Shown piece after piece: positions 13,296 to 27,588 of a DNA stretch of 64,000 bases (position 1 is the stretch's first letter; every line of letters starts with the position of its first letter). Position numbers and translations under genes: made by a program. This stretch comes from Prosapia bicincta (Eukaryota; Arthropoda; Insecta; Hemiptera; Cercopidae), in NCBI GenBank assembly GCA_036971475.1, contig JBAIZL010000003.1:89965542-90029541 (forward strand), given 5' to 3'. The notes beneath the pieces are model-generated. The model worked only from the letters and a program-made list of their open reading frames with translations. It made no database searches and was not told the DNA's origin.

Positions 13296-13976
13296 ATGGA
13301 AATATTATATAACCTATTCGATTTTCTAGATAGTAACTCAGACGTTAATGTATTTGACTCTGCGAAAGTTGATATTGTTTCTTTATTACCGTTCCCAGCC
13401 TCTATTATGATTCTGAGGTAAGATGTTATTTTTGTTTTTATTTTTGAGTTGTTTAGGTCTCTTATCACATAGTAATTGAGATTGCTTTGTTTCAGGTCAC
13501 TGCCAGGAAAATCATTGTTGAATGCAGCTCTTGTGAGCAAAGCTTGGTATCGAATTTGTCAGAATGATATAGTTCTGCGGAAGAGAATAAGGCGACACAT
13601 TCGAAATGAAAAGAAGTTATATCTTCAAGATGTAATCAGTGTTACGAGGAAAAACATAAATGGAAGGAAGATTCTTGCGCCTATAAATAACACTGAAAGG
13701 ATAGAATATAATCTAAGGCAAGGTGAGTAGGCAATTATATTAAATTCAGTTTTCTTATGACAAATGTTATGAGACAATAACTAGAGTAATGCTGATTTAT
13801 ATCATTCATTTATTGCAGCGTTTAAGGAAGTCAATGGAAGAAGATGTGGAAGAACAAATCCTGGAGTTAGGAAAAAGAAGCGTGTAGAGAAAAACTACAA
13901 TTTCATTACTACAAATCTGAGAAATGTGGAAAAAAGCAAAGGAAACGACATAAAGCTCAAGACTTTTCGTTTGTAA
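13296..13976 (+). CDS. F-box-like protein, array copy 11 (V17/F20 subtype)
   Basis: Exons 13296-13417, 13496-13722, 13819-13976; 168 aa. Alleles V17 F20 A23 L49, the exon 1 subtype also seen in copies 20, 22, 35, 37 and 38 and in the diverged copies 40-42. It may be the older form. The spacer after it has GTAGGTCTAC instead of GTAGGCCTAC. Confidence 0.85.
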
Positions 13977-14591
13977 TGTTTAAATATGAAATGAATTACA
14001 AAAGCTTGTATTTTTTTATATATTATTTTCATGATATATTATTAAATGTGATGTTAACGAAGTCGACAAATAAATTCGTCTGAAATGTAGTAATGGTAGT
14101 TATTACCCTGTTCCAGTTCCTGTGAATTCAGTATATAAATACAAAAAAATTTATTGATGTTGCAATTTCTAAAAACTAAGACCATATTATAAAAACTCGG
14201 AGAAACAAATTTTTTCAGAATGAACATATATATATTACTTGAAAATAATCTTAGTATTTTACCTAATCACTAATTGCTATATCCATGTCTATAATAAACA
14301 GCATTTCATGTAGGTCTACCATTAACTGTATGTAATTTGAAAATTAGTAATAAATATTTAAATATGGTATACTAGATTATTATTAAAACACACAAATCTT
14401 TTAATTAATATGAATTTCTAACATATATCAATATACTAAAAGTTATAAAATACTTAGTTTACAAATATTCATGCAGACAACTTCCTAGGCCACGCCCAAC
14501 AAGCCGTCCCACCGGGTGTATAAAAGGGACTGCTACGTAGTATCGTGTATCATTTCCGTTATAAACTTTGTGTGGTGTGCTACAGAGAGAA

Positions 14592-15272
14592 ATGGAAATA
14601 TTATATAACCTATTCGATTTTCTAGATAGTAACTCAGACTTTAATGTATGTGACTCTGCGAAAGTTGATATTGTTTATTTATTACCGTTCCCAGCCTCTA
14701 TTATGATTCTGAGGTAAGATGTTATTTTTGTTTTTATTTTTGAGTTGTTTAGGTCTCTTATCACATAGTAATTGAGATTGCTTTGTTTCAGGTCACTGCC
14801 AGGAAAATCATTGTTGAATGCAGCTCTTGTGAGCAAAGCTTGGTATCGAATTTGTCAGAATGATATAGTTCTGCGGAAGAGAATAAGGCGACACATTCGA
14901 AATGAAAAGAAGTTATATCTTCAAGATGTAATCAGTGTTACGAGGAAAAACATAAATGGAAGGAAGATTCTTGCGCCTATAAATAACACTGAAAGGATAG
15001 AATATAATCTAAGGCAAGGTGAGTAGGCAATTATATTAAATTCAGTTTTCTTATGACAAATGTTATGAGACAATAACTAGAGTAATGCTGATTTATATCA
15101 TTCATTTATTGCAGCGTTTAAGGAAGTCAATGGAAGAAGATGTGGAAGAACAAATCCTGGAGTTAGGAAAAAGAAGCGTGTAGAGAAAAACTACAATTTC
15201 ATTACTACAAATCTCAGAAATGTGGAAAAAAGCAAAGGAAACGACATAAAGCTCAAGACTTTTCGTTTGTAA
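14592..15272 (+). CDS. F-box-like protein, array copy 12 (Y29 allele)
   Basis: Exons 14592-14713, 14792-15018, 15115-15272; 168 aa. Alleles F17 C20 A23 Y29 L49; intron 2 is 96 bp. This is the hybrid unit at the junction of the two 11.7-kb blocks: its 5' part matches copy 21 and its 3' part matches copy 3. Confidence 0.85.
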
Positions 15273-15892
15273 TGTTGAAATATGAAATGAATTACAAAAG
15301 CCTGTATTTTTTTATATATTATTTTCATGGTATATTATTAAATGTGATGTTAACGAAGTCGACAAATAAATTCGTCTGAAATGTAGTAATGGTAGTTATT
15401 ACCCTGTTCCAGTTCCTGTGAATTCAGTATATAAATACAAAAAAAATTTATTGATGTTGCAATTTCTAAAAACTAAGACCATATTTCTAATAAAAACTCG
15501 GAGAAACAAATTTTTTCAGAATGAACATATATATATTACTTGAAAATAATCTTAGTATTTTACCTAATCACTAATTGCTATATCCATGTCTATAATAATC
15601 AGCATTTCATGTAGGCCTACCATTAACTGTATGTAATTTGAAAATTAGTAATAAATATTTAAATATGGTATACTAGATTATTATTAAAACACACAAATCT
15701 TTTAATTAATATGAATTTCTAACATATATCAATATACTAAAAGTTATAAAATACTTAGTTCACAAATATTCATGCAGACAACTTCCTAGGCCACGCCCAA
15801 CAAGCCCTCCCACCGGGTGTATAAAAGGGACTGCTACGTAGTATCGTGTATCATTTCCGTTATAAACTTTGTGTGGTGTGCTACAGAGAGAA

Positions 15893-16575
15893 ATGGAAAT
15901 ATTATATAACCTATTCGATTTTCTAGATAGTAACTCAGACTTTAATGTATGTGACTCTACGAAAGTTGATATTGTTTCTTTATTACCGTTCCCAGCCTCT
16001 ATTATGATTCTGAGGTAAGATGTTATTTTTGTTTTTATTTTTGAGTTGCTTAGGTCTCTTATCACATAGTAATTGAGATTGCTTTGTTTCAGGTCACTGC
16101 CAGGAAAATCATTGTTTAATGCAGCTCTTGTGAGCAAAGCTTGGTATCGAATTTGTCAGAATGATATAGTTCTGCGGAAGAGAATAAGGCGACACATTCG
16201 AAATGAAAAGAAGTTATATCTTCAAGATGTAATCAGTGTTACGAGGAAAAACATAAATGGAAGGAAGATTCTTGCGCCTATAAATAACACTGAAAGGATA
16301 GAATATAATCTAAGGCAAGGTGAGTAGGCAATTTCATATGAAATTCAGTTTTCTTATGAAAAATGTTATGAGACAATAACTAGAGTAATGCTGATTTATA
16401 TCATTCATTTATTGCAGCGTTTAAGGAAGTCAATGGAAGAAGATGTGGAAGAACAAATCCTGGAGTTAGGAAAAAGAAGCGTGTAGAGAAAAACTACAAT
16501 TTCATTACTACAAATCTGAGAAATGTGGAAAAAAGCAAAGGAAACGACATAAAGCTCAAGACTTTTCGTTTGTAA
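15893..16575 (+). CDS. F-box-like protein, array copy 13
   Basis: Exons 15893-16014, 16093-16319, 16418-16575; 168 aa. Alleles F17 C20 T23 F49. Same as copy 4 shifted by 11,700 bp; one spacer difference seen (C at 15,761, T at 4,061). Confidence 0.85.
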
Positions 16576-17195
16576 TGTTTAAATATGAAATGAATTACAA
16601 AAGCCTGTATTTTTTTATATATTATTTTCATGGTATATTATTAAATGTGATGTTAACGAAGTCGACAAATAAATTCGTCTGAAATGTAGTAATGGTAGTT
16701 ATTACCCTGTTCCAGTTCCTGTGAATTCAGTATATAAATACAAAACAAATTTATTGATGTTGCAATTTCTAAAAACTAAGACCATATTTCTTATAAAAAC
16801 TCGAAGAAACAAATTTTTTCAGAATGAACATATATATATTACTTGAAAATAATCTTAGTATTTTACCTAATCACTAATTGCTATATCCATGTCTATAATA
16901 AACAGCATTTCATGTAGGCCTACCATTAACTGTATGTAATTTGAAAATTAGTAATAAATATTTAAATATGGTATACTAGATTATTATTAAAACACACAAA
17001 TCTTATAATTAATATGAATTTCTAACATATATCAATATACTAAAAGTTATAAAATACTTAGTTTACAAATATTCATGCAGACAACTTCCTAGGCCACGCC
17101 CAACAAGCCCTCCCACCGGGTGTATAAAAGGGACTGCTACGTAGTATCGTGTATCATTTCCGTTATAAACTTTGTGTGGTGTGCTACAGAGAGAA

Positions 17196-17878
17196 ATGGA
17201 AATATTATATAACCTATTCGATTTTCTAGATAGTAACTCAGACTTTAATGTATGTGACTCTGCGAAAGTTGATATTGTTTCTTTATTACCGTTCCCAGCC
17301 TCTATTATGATTCTGAGGTAAGATGTTATTTTTGTTTTTATTTTTGAGTTGTTTAGGTCTCTTATCACATAGTAATTGAGATTGCTTTGTTTCAGGTCAC
17401 TGCCAGGAAAATCATTGTTTAATGCAGCTCTTGTGAGCAAAGCTTGGTATCGAATTTGTCAGAATGATATAGTTCTGCGGAAGAGAATAAGGCGACACAT
17501 TCGAAATGAAAAGAAGTTATATCTTCAAGATGTAATCAGTGTTACGAGGAAAAACATAAATGGAAGGAAGATTCTTGCGCCTATAAATAACACTGAAAGG
17601 ATAGAATATAATCTAAGGCAAGGTGAGTAGGCAATTTCATATGAAATTCAGTTTTCTTATGACAAATGTTATGAGACAATAACTAGAGTAATGCTGATTT
17701 ATATCATTCATTTATTGCAGCGTTTAAGGAAGTCAATGGAAGAAGATGTGGAAGAACAAATCCTGGAGTTAGGAAAAAGAAGCGTGTAGAGAAAAACTAC
17801 AATTTCATTACTACAAATCTGAGAAATGTGGAAAAAAGCAAAGGAAACGACATAAAGCTCAAGACTTTTCGTTTGTAA
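17196..17878 (+). CDS. F-box-like protein, array copy 14
   Basis: Exons 17196-17317, 17396-17622, 17721-17878; 168 aa. Alleles F17 C20 A23 F49. I saw no difference from copy 5, its duplication partner. Confidence 0.85.
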
Positions 17879-18494
17879 TGTTTAAATATGAAATGAATTA
17901 CAAAAGCCTGTATTTTTTTATATATTATTTTCATGGTATATTATTAAATGTGATGTTAACGAAGTCGACAAATAAATTCGTCTGAAATGTAGTAATGGTA
18001 GTTATTACCCTGTTCCAGTTCCTGTGAATTCAGTATATAAATACAAAAAATTTATTGATGTTGCAATTTCTAAAAACTAAGACCATATTATAAAAACTCG
18101 GAGAACCAAATTTTTTCAGAATGAACATATATATATATTACTTGAAAATAATCTTAGTATTTTACCTAATCACTAATTGCTATATCCATGTCTATAATAA
18201 ACAGCATTTCATGTAGGCCTACCATTAACTGTATGTAATTTGAAAATTAGTAATAAATATTTAAATATGGTATACTAGATTATTATTAAAACACACAAAT
18301 CTTTTAATTAATATGAATTTCTAACATATATCAATATACTAAAAGTTATAAAATACTTAGTTTACAAATACTCATGCAGACAACTTCCTAGGCCACGCCC
18401 AACAAGCCCTCCCACCGGGTGTATAAAAGGGACTGCTACGTAGTATCGTGTATCATTTCCGTTATAAACTTTGTGTGGTGTGCTACAGAGAGAA

Positions 18495-19175
18495 ATGGAA
18501 ATATTATATAACCTATTCGATTTTCTAGATAGTAACTCAGACTTTAATGTATGTGACTCTGCGAAAGTTGATATTGTTTCTTTATTACCGTTCCCAGCCT
18601 CTATTATGATTCTGAGGTAAGATGTTATTTTTGTTTTTATTTTTGAGTTGTTTAGGTCTCTTATCACATAGTAATTGAGATTGCTTTGTTTCAGGTCACT
18701 GCCAGGAAAATCATTGTTGAATGCAGCTCTTGTGAGCAAAGCTTGGTATCGAATTTGTCAGAATGATATAGTTCTGCGGAAGAGAATAAGGCGACACATT
18801 CGAAATGAAAAGAAGTTATATCTTCAAGATGTAATCAGTGTTACGAGGAAAAACATAAATGGAAGGAAGATTCTTGCGCCTATAAATAACACTGAAAGGA
18901 TAGAATATAATCTAAGGCAAGGTGAGTAGGCAATTATATTAAATTCAGTTTTCTTATGACAAATGTTATGAGACAATAACTAGAGTAATGCTGATTTATA
19001 TCATTCATTTATTGCAGCGTTTAAGGAAGTCAATGGAAGAAGATGTGGAAGAACAAATCCTGGAGTTAGGAAAAAGAAGCGTGTAGAGAAAAACTACAAT
19101 TTCATTACTACAAATCTGAGAAATGTGGAAAAAAGCAAAGGAAACGACATAAAGCTCAAGACTTTTCGTTTGTAA
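18495..19175 (+). CDS. F-box-like protein, array copy 15
   Basis: Exons 18495-18616, 18695-18921, 19018-19175; 168 aa. Alleles F17 C20 A23 L49; intron 2 is 96 bp. Partner of copy 6, including the upstream ACAAATACTCATG variant. Confidence 0.85.
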
Positions 19176-19790
19176 TGTTTAAATATGAAATGAATTACAA
19201 AAGCTTGTATTTTTTTATATATTATTTTCATGGTATATTATTAAATGTGATGTTAACGAAGTCGACAAATAAATTCGTCTGAAATGTAGTAATGGTAGTT
19301 ATTACCCTGTTCCAGTTCCTGTGAATTCAGTATATAAATACAAAAAAATTTATTGATGTTGCAATTTCTAAAAACTAAGACCATATTATAAAAACTCGGA
19401 GAAACAAATTTTTTCAGAATGAACATATATATATTACTTGAAAATAATCTTAGTATTTTACCTAATCACTAATTGCTATATCCATGTCTATAATAAACAG
19501 CATTTCATGTAGGCCTACCATTAACTGTATGTAATTTGAAAATTAGTAATAAATATTTAAATATGGTATACTAGATTATTATTAAAACACACAAATCTTT
19601 TAATTAATATGAATTTCTAACATATATCAATATACTAAAAGTTATAAAATACTTAGTTTACAAATATTCATGCAGACAACGTCCTAGGCCACGCCCAACA
19701 AGCCCTCCCACCGGGTGTATAAAAGGGACTGCTACGTAGTATCGTGTATCATTTCCGTTATAAACTTTGTGTGGTGTGCTACAGAGAGAA

Positions 19791-20473
19791 ATGGAAATAT
19801 TATATAACCTATTCGATTTTCTAGATAGTAACTCAGACTTTAATGTATGTGACTCTACGAAAGTTGATATTGTTTCTTTATTACCGTTCCCAGCCTCTAT
19901 TATGATTCTGAGGTAAGATGTTATTTTTGTTTTTATTTTTGAGTTGTTTAGGTCTCTTATCACATAGTAATTGAGATTGCTTTGTTTCAGGTCACTGCCA
20001 GGAAAATCATTGTTTAATGCAGCTCTTGTGAGCAAAGCTTGGTATCGAATTTGTCAGAATGATATAGTTCTGCGGAAGAGAATAAGGCGACACATTCGAA
20101 ATGAAAAGAAGTTATATCTTCAAGATGTAATCAGTGTTACGAGGAAAAACATAAATGGAAGGAAGATTCTTGCGCCTATAAATAACACTGAAAGGATAGA
20201 ATATAATCTAAGGCAAGGTGAGTAGGCAATTTCATATGAAATTCAGTTTTCTTATGACAAATGTTATGAGACAATAACTAGAGTAATGCTGATTTATATC
20301 ATTCATTTATTGCAGCGTTTAAGGAAGTCAATGGAAGAAGATGTGGAAGAACAAATCCTGGAGTTAGGAAAAAGAAGCGTGTAGAGAAAAACTACAATTT
20401 CATTACTACAAATCTCAGAAATGTGGAAAAAAGCAAAGGAAACGACATAAAGCTCAAGACTTTTCGTTTGTAA
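19791..20473 (+). CDS. F-box-like protein, array copy 16
   Basis: Exons 19791-19912, 19991-20217, 20316-20473; 168 aa. Alleles F17 C20 T23 F49. Partner of copy 7; lacks that copy's private intron 1 change and differs once in the 3' T-run. Confidence 0.85.
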
Positions 20474-21093
20474 TGTTGAAATATGAAATGAATTACAAAA
20501 GCCTGTATTTTTTTATATATTATTTTCATGGTATATTATTAAATGTGATGTTAACGAAGTCGACAAATAAATTCGTCTGAAATGTAGTAATGGTAGTTAT
20601 TACCCTGTTCCAGTTCCTGTGAATTCAGTATATAAATACAAAACAAATTTATTGATGTTGCAATTTCTAAAAACTAAGACCATATTTCTTATAAAAACTC
20701 GGAGAAACAAATTTTTTCAGAATGAACATATATATATTACTTGAAAATAATCTTAGTATTTTACCTAATCACTAATTGCTATATCCATGTCTATAATAAA
20801 CAGCATTTCATGTAGGCCTACCATTAACTGTATGTAATTTGAAAATTAGTAATAAATATTTAAATATGGTATACTAGATTATTATTAAAACACACAAATC
20901 TTATAATTAATATGAATTTCTAACATATATCAATATACTAAAAGTTATAAAATACTTAGTTTACAAATATTCATGCAGACAACTTCCTAGGCCACGCCCA
21001 ACAAGCCGTCCCACCGGGTGTATAAAAGGGACTGCTACGTAGTATCGTGTATCATTTCCGTTATAAACTTTGTGTGGTGTGCTACAGAGAGAA

Positions 21094-21776
21094 ATGGAAA
21101 TATTATATAACCTATTCGATTTTCTAGATAGTAACTCAGACTTTAATGTATGTGACTCTGCGAAAGTTGATATTGTTTCTTTATTACCGTTCCCAGCCTC
21201 TATTATGATTCTGAGGTAAGATGTTATTTTTGTTTTTATTTTTGAGTTGTTTAGGTCTCTTATCACATAGTAATTGAGATTGCTTTGTTTCAGGTCACTG
21301 CCAGGAAAATCATTGTTTAATGCAGCTCTTGTGAGCAAAGCTTGGTATCGAATTTGTCAGAATGATATAGTTCTGCGGAAGAGAATAAGGCGACACATTC
21401 GAAATGAAAAGAAGTTATATCTTCAAGATGTAATCAGTGTTACGAGGAAAAACATAAATGGAAGGAAGATTCTTGCGCCTATAAATAACACTGAAAGGAT
21501 AGAATATAATCTAAGGCAAGGTGAGTAGGCAATTTCATATGAAATTCAGTTTTCTTATGACAAATGTTATGAGACAATAACTAGAGTAATGCTGATTTAT
21601 ATCATTCATTTATTGCAGCGTTTAAGGAAGTCAATGGAAGAAGATGTGGAAGAACAAATCCTGGAGTTAGGAAAAAGAAGCGTGTAGAGAAAAACTACAA
21701 TTTCATTACTACAAATCTGAGAAATGTGGAAAAAAGCAAAGGAAACGACATAAAGCTCAAGACTTTTCGTTTGTAA
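21094..21776 (+). CDS. F-box-like protein, array copy 17
   Basis: Exons 21094-21215, 21294-21520, 21619-21776; 168 aa. Alleles F17 C20 A23 F49. Partner of copy 8; a private G-to-T lies in its 3' spacer (ATGGTATTTATTACC near 21,898). Confidence 0.85.
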
Positions 21777-22396
21777 TGTTTAAATATGAAATGAATTACA
21801 AAAGCCTGTATTTTTTTATATATTATTTTCATGGTATATTATTAAATGTGATGTTAACGAAGTCGACAAATAAATTCGTCTGAAATGTAGTAATGGTATT
21901 TATTACCCTGTTCCAGTTAATGTGAATTCAGTATATAAATACAAAACAAAGTTATTGATGTTGCAATTTCTAAAAACTAAGACCATATTTCTTATAAAAA
22001 CTCGGAGAACCAAATTTTTTCAGAATGAACATTTATATATTACTTGAAAATAATCTTAGTATTTTACCTAATCACTAATTGCTATATCCATGTCTATAAT
22101 AAACAGCATTTCATGTAGGCCTACCATTAACTGTATGTAATTTGAAAATTAGTAATAAATATTTAAATATGGTATACTAGATTATTATTAAAACACACAA
22201 ATCTTATAATTAATATGAATTTCTAACATATATCAATATACTAAAAGTTATAAAATACTTAGTTTACAAATATTCATGCAGACAACTTCCTAGGCCACGC
22301 CCAACAAGCCGTCCCACCGGGTGTATAAAAGGGACTGCTACGTAGTATCGTGTATCATTTCCGTTATAAACTTTGTGTGGTGTGCTACAGAGAGAA

Positions 22397-23077
22397 ATGG
22401 AAATATTATATAACCTATTCGATTTTCTAGATAGTAACTCAGACTTTAATGTATGTGACTCTGCGAAAGTTGATATTGTTTCTTTATTACCGTTCCCAGC
22501 CTTTATTATGATTCTGAGGTAAGATGTTATTTTTGTTTTTATTTTTGAGTTGTTTAGGTCTCTTATCACATAGTAATTGAGATTGCTTTGTTTCAGGTCA
22601 CTGCCAGGAAAATCATTGTTGAATGCAGCTCTTGTGAGCAAAGCTTGGTATCGAATTTGTCAGAATGATATAGTTCTGCGGAAGAGAATAAGGCGACACA
22701 TTCGAAATGAAAAGAAGTTATATCTTCAAGATGTAATCAGTGTTACGAGGAAAAACATAAATGGAAGGAAGATTCTTGCGCCTATAAATAACACTGAAAG
22801 GATAGAATATAATCTAAGGCAAGGTGAGTAGGCAATTATATTAAATTCAGTTTTCTTATGACAAATGTTATGAGACAATAACTAGAGTAATGCTGATTTA
22901 TATCATTCATTTATTGCAGCGTTTAAGGAAGTCAATGGAAGAAGATGTGGAAGAACAAATCCTGGAGTTAGGAAAAAGAAGCGTGTAGAGAAAAACTACA
23001 ATTTCATTACTACAAATCTCAGAAATGTGGAAAAAAGCAAAGGAAACGACATAAAGCTCAAGACTTTTCGTTTGTAA
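22397..23077 (+). CDS. F-box-like protein, array copy 18
   Basis: Exons 22397-22518, 22597-22823, 22920-23077; 168 aa. Alleles F17 C20 A23 F36 L49; intron 2 is 96 bp. Partner of copy 9 without its private intron 2 variant. Confidence 0.85.
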
Positions 23078-23692
23078 TGTTTAAATATGAAATGAATTAC
23101 AAAAGCTTGTATTTTTTTATATATTTTTTTCATGGTATATTATTAAATGTGATGTTAACGAAGTCGACAAATAAATTCGTCTGAAATGTAGTAATGGTAG
23201 TTATTACCCTGTTCCAGTTCCTGTGAATTCAGTATATAAATACAAAAAAATTTATTGATGTTGCAATTTCTAAAAACTAAGACCATATTATAAAAACTCG
23301 GAGAACCAAATTTTTTCAGAATGAACATATATATATTACTTGAAAATAATCTTAGTATTTTACCTAATCACTAATTGCTATATCCATGTCTATAATAAAC
23401 AGCATTTCATGTAGGCCTACCATTAACTGTATGTAATTTGAAAATTAGTAATAAATATTTAAATATGGTATACTAGATTATTATTAAAACACACAAATCT
23501 TATAATTAATATGAATTTCTAACATATATCAATATACTAAAAGTTATAAAATACTTAGTTTACAAATATTCATGCAGACAACTTCCTAGGCCACGCCCAA
23601 CAAGCCGTCCCACCGGGTGTATAAAAGGGACTGCTACGTAGTATCGTGTATCATTTCCGTTATAAACTTTGTGTGGTGTGCTACAGAGAGAA

Positions 23693-24375
23693 ATGGAAAT
23701 ATTATATAACCTATTCGATTTTCTAGATAGTAACTCAGACTTTAATGTATGTGACTCTGCGAAAGTTGATATTGTTTCTTTATTACCGTTCCCAGCCTTT
23801 ATTATGATTCTGAGGTAAGATGTTATTTTTGTTTTTATTTTTGAGTTGTTTAGGTCTCTTATCACATAGTAATTGAGATTGCTTTGTTTCAGGTCACTGC
23901 CAGGAAAATCATTGTTTAATGCAGCTCTTGTGAGCAAAGCTTGGTATCGAATTTGTCAGAATGATATAGTTCTGCGGAAGAGAATAAGGCGACACATTCG
24001 AAATGAAAAGAAGTTATATCTTCAAGATGTAATCAGTGTTACGAGGAAAAACATAAATGGAAGGAAGATTCTTGCGCCTATAAATAACACTGAAAGGATA
24101 GAATATAATCTAAGGCAAGGTGAGTAGGCAATTTCATATGAAATTCAGTTTTCTTATGACAAATGTTATGAGACAATAACTAGAGTAATGCTGATTTATA
24201 TCATTCATTTATTGCAGCGTTTAAGGAAGTCAATGGGAGAAGATGTGGAAGAACAAATCCTGGAGTTAGGAAAAAGAAGCGTGTAGAGAAAAACTACAAT
24301 TTCATTACTACAAATCTGAGAAATGTGGAAAAAAGCAAAGGAAACGACATAAAGCTCAAGACTTTTCGTTTGTAA
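23693..24375 (+). CDS. F-box-like protein, array copy 19
   Basis: Exons 23693-23814, 23893-24119, 24218-24375; 168 aa. Alleles F17 C20 A23 F36 F49 and the silent GGG at codon 123. Partner of copy 10. Confidence 0.85.
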
Positions 24376-24995
24376 TGTTTAAATATGAAATGAATTACAA
24401 AAGCCTGTATTTTTTTATATATTATTTTCATGGTATATTATTAAATGTGATGTTAACGAAGTCGACAAATAAATTCGTCTGAAATGTAGTAATGGTAGTT
24501 ATTACCCTGTTCCAGTTAATGTGAATTCAGTATATAAATACAAAACAAAGTTATTGATGTTGCAATTTCTAAAAACTAAGACCATATTTCTTATAAAAAC
24601 TCGGAGAAACAAATTTTTTCAGAATGAACATATATATATTACTTGAAAATAATCTTAGTATTTTACCTAATCACTAATTGCTATATCCATGTCTATAATA
24701 AACAGCATTTCATGTAGGCCTACCATTAACTGTATGTAATTTGAAAATTAGTAATAAATATTTAAATATGGTATACTAGATTATTATTAAAACACACAAA
24801 TCTTATAATTAATATGAATTTCTAACATATATCAATATACTAAAAGTTATAAAATACTTAGTTTACAAATATTCATGCAGACAACTTCCTAGGCCACGCC
24901 CAACAAGCCGTCCCACCGGGTGTATAAAAGGGACTGCTACGTAGTATCGTGTATCATTTCCGTTATAAACTTTGTGTGGTGTGCTACAGAGAGAA

Positions 24996-25676
24996 ATGGA
25001 AATATTATATAACCTATTCGATTTTCTAGATAGTAACTCAGACGTTAATGTATTTGACTCTGCGAAAGTTGATATTGTTTCTTTATTACCGTTCCCAGCC
25101 TCTATTATGATTCTGAGGTAAGATGTTATTTTTGTTTTTATTTTTGAGTTGTTTAGGTCTCTTATCACATAGTAATTGAGATTGCTTTGTTTCAGGTCAC
25201 TGCCAGGAAAATCATTGTTGAATGCAGCTCTTGTGAGCAAAGCTTGGTATCGAATTTGTCAGAATGATATAGTTCTGCGGAAGAGAATAAGGCGACACAT
25301 TCGAAATGAAAAGAAGTTATATCTTCAAGATGTAATCAGTGTTACGAGGAAAAACATAAATGGAAGGAAGATTCTTGCGCCTATAAATAACACTGAAAGG
25401 ATAGAATATAATCTAAGGCAAGGTGAGTAGGCAATTATATTAAATTCAGTTTTCTTATGACAAATGTTATGAGACAATAACTAGAGTAATGCTGATTTAT
25501 ATCATTCATTTATTGCAGCGTTTAAGGAAGTCAATGGAAGAAGATGTGGAAGAACAAATCCTGGAGTTAGGAAAAAGAAGCGTGTAGAGAAAAACTACAA
25601 TTTCATTACTACAAATCTGAGAAATGTGGAAAAAAGCAAAGGAAACGACATAAAGCTCAAGACTTTTCGTTTGTAA
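24996..25676 (+). CDS. F-box-like protein, array copy 20 (V17/F20 subtype)
   Basis: Exons 24996-25117, 25196-25422, 25519-25676; 168 aa. Alleles V17 F20 A23 L49. Partner of copy 11 (11,700 bp to the left) and parent or sister of copy 22 (2,593 bp to the right). Confidence 0.85.
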
Positions 25677-26291
25677 TGTTTAAATATGAAATGAATTACA
25701 AAAGCTTGTATTTTTTTATATATTATTTTCATGATATATTATTAAATGTGATGTTAACGAAGTCGACAAATAAATTCGTCTGAAATGTAGTAATGGTAGT
25801 TATTACCCTGTTCCAGTTCCTGTGAATTCAGTATATAAATACAAAAAAATTTATTGATGTTGCAATTTCTAAAAACTAAGACCATATTATAAAAACTCGG
25901 AGAAACAAATTTTTTCAGAATGAACATATATATATTACTTGAAAATAATCTTAGTATTTTACCTAATCACTAATTGCTATATCCATGTCTATAATAAACA
26001 GCATTTCATGTAGGTCTACCATTAACTGTATGTAATTTGAAAATTAGTAATAAATATTTAAATATGGTATACTAGATTATTATTAAAACACACAAATCTT
26101 TTAATTAATATGAATTTCTAACATATATCAATATACTAAAAGTTATAAAATACTTAGTTTACAAATATTCATGCAGACAACTTCCTAGGCCACGCCCAAC
26201 AAGCCGTCCCACCGGGTGTATAAAAGGGACTGCTACGTAGTATCGTGTATCATTTCCGTTATAAACTTTGTGTGGTGTGCTACAGAGAGAA

Positions 26292-26972
26292 ATGGAAATA
26301 TTATATAACCTATTCGATTTTCTAGATAGTAACTCAGACTTTAATGTATGTGACTCTGCGAAAGTTGATATTGTTTATTTATTACCGTTCCCAGCCTCTA
26401 TTATGATTCTGAGGTAAGATGTTATTTTTGTTTTTATTTTTGAGTTGTTTAGGTCTCTTATCACATAGTAATTGAGATTGCTTTGTTTCAGGTCACTGCC
26501 AGGAAAATCATTGTTGAATGCAGCTCTTGTGAGCAAAGCTTGGTATCGAATTTGTCAGAATGATATAGTTCTGCGGAAGAGAATAAGGCGACACATTCGA
26601 AATGAAAAGAAGTTATATCTTCAAGATGTAATCAGTGTTACGAGGAAAAACATAAATGGAAGGAAGATTCTTGCGCCTATAAATAACACTGAAAGGATAG
26701 AATATAATCTAAGGCAAGGTGAGTAGGCAATTATATTAAATTCAGTTTTCTTATGACAAATGTTATGAGACAATAACTAGAGTAATGCTGATTTATATCA
26801 TTCATTTATTGCAGCGTTTAAGGAAGTCAATGGAAGAAGATGTGGAAGAACAAATCCTGGAGTTAGGAAAAAGAAGCGTGTAGAGAAAAACTACAATTTC
26901 ATTACTACAAATCTGAGAAATGTGGAAAAAAGCAAAGGAAACGACATAAAGCTCAAGACTTTTCGTTTGTAA
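26292..26972 (+). CDS. F-box-like protein, array copy 21 (Y29 allele)
   Basis: Exons 26292-26413, 26492-26718, 26815-26972; 168 aa. Alleles F17 C20 A23 Y29 L49. Its 5' part matches copy 12; exon 3 has AATCTGAG where copy 12 has AATCTCAG (silent), placing the right end of the 11.7-kb block between 26,380 and 26,911. Confidence 0.85.
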
Positions 26973-27588
26973 TGTTTAAATATGAAATGAATTACAAAAG
27001 CCTGTATTTTTTTATATATTATTTTCATGGTATATTATTAAATGTGATGTTAACGAAGTCGACAAATAAATTCGTCTGAAATGTAGTAATGGTAGTTATT
27101 ACCCTGTTCCAGTTAATGTGAATTCAGTATATAAATACAAAACAAAGTTATTGATGTTGCAATTTCTAAAAACTAAGACCATATTATAAAAACTCGGAGA
27201 AACAAATTTTTTCAGAATGAACATATATATATTACTTGAAAATAATCTTAGTATTTTACCTAATCACTAATTGCTATATCCATGTCTATAATAAACAGCA
27301 TTTCATGTAGGCCTACCATTAACTGTATGTAATTTGAAAATTAGTAATAAATATTTAAATATGGTATACTAGATTATTATTAAAACACACAAATCTTATA
27401 ATTAATATGAATTTCTAACATATATCAATATACTAAAAGTTATAAAATACTTAGTTTACAAATATTCATGCAGACAACTTCCTAGGCCACGCCCAACAAG
27501 CCGTCCCACCGGGTGTATAAAAGGGACTGCTACGTAGTATCGTGTATCATTTCCGTTATAAACTTTGTGTGGTGTGCTACAGAGAGAA

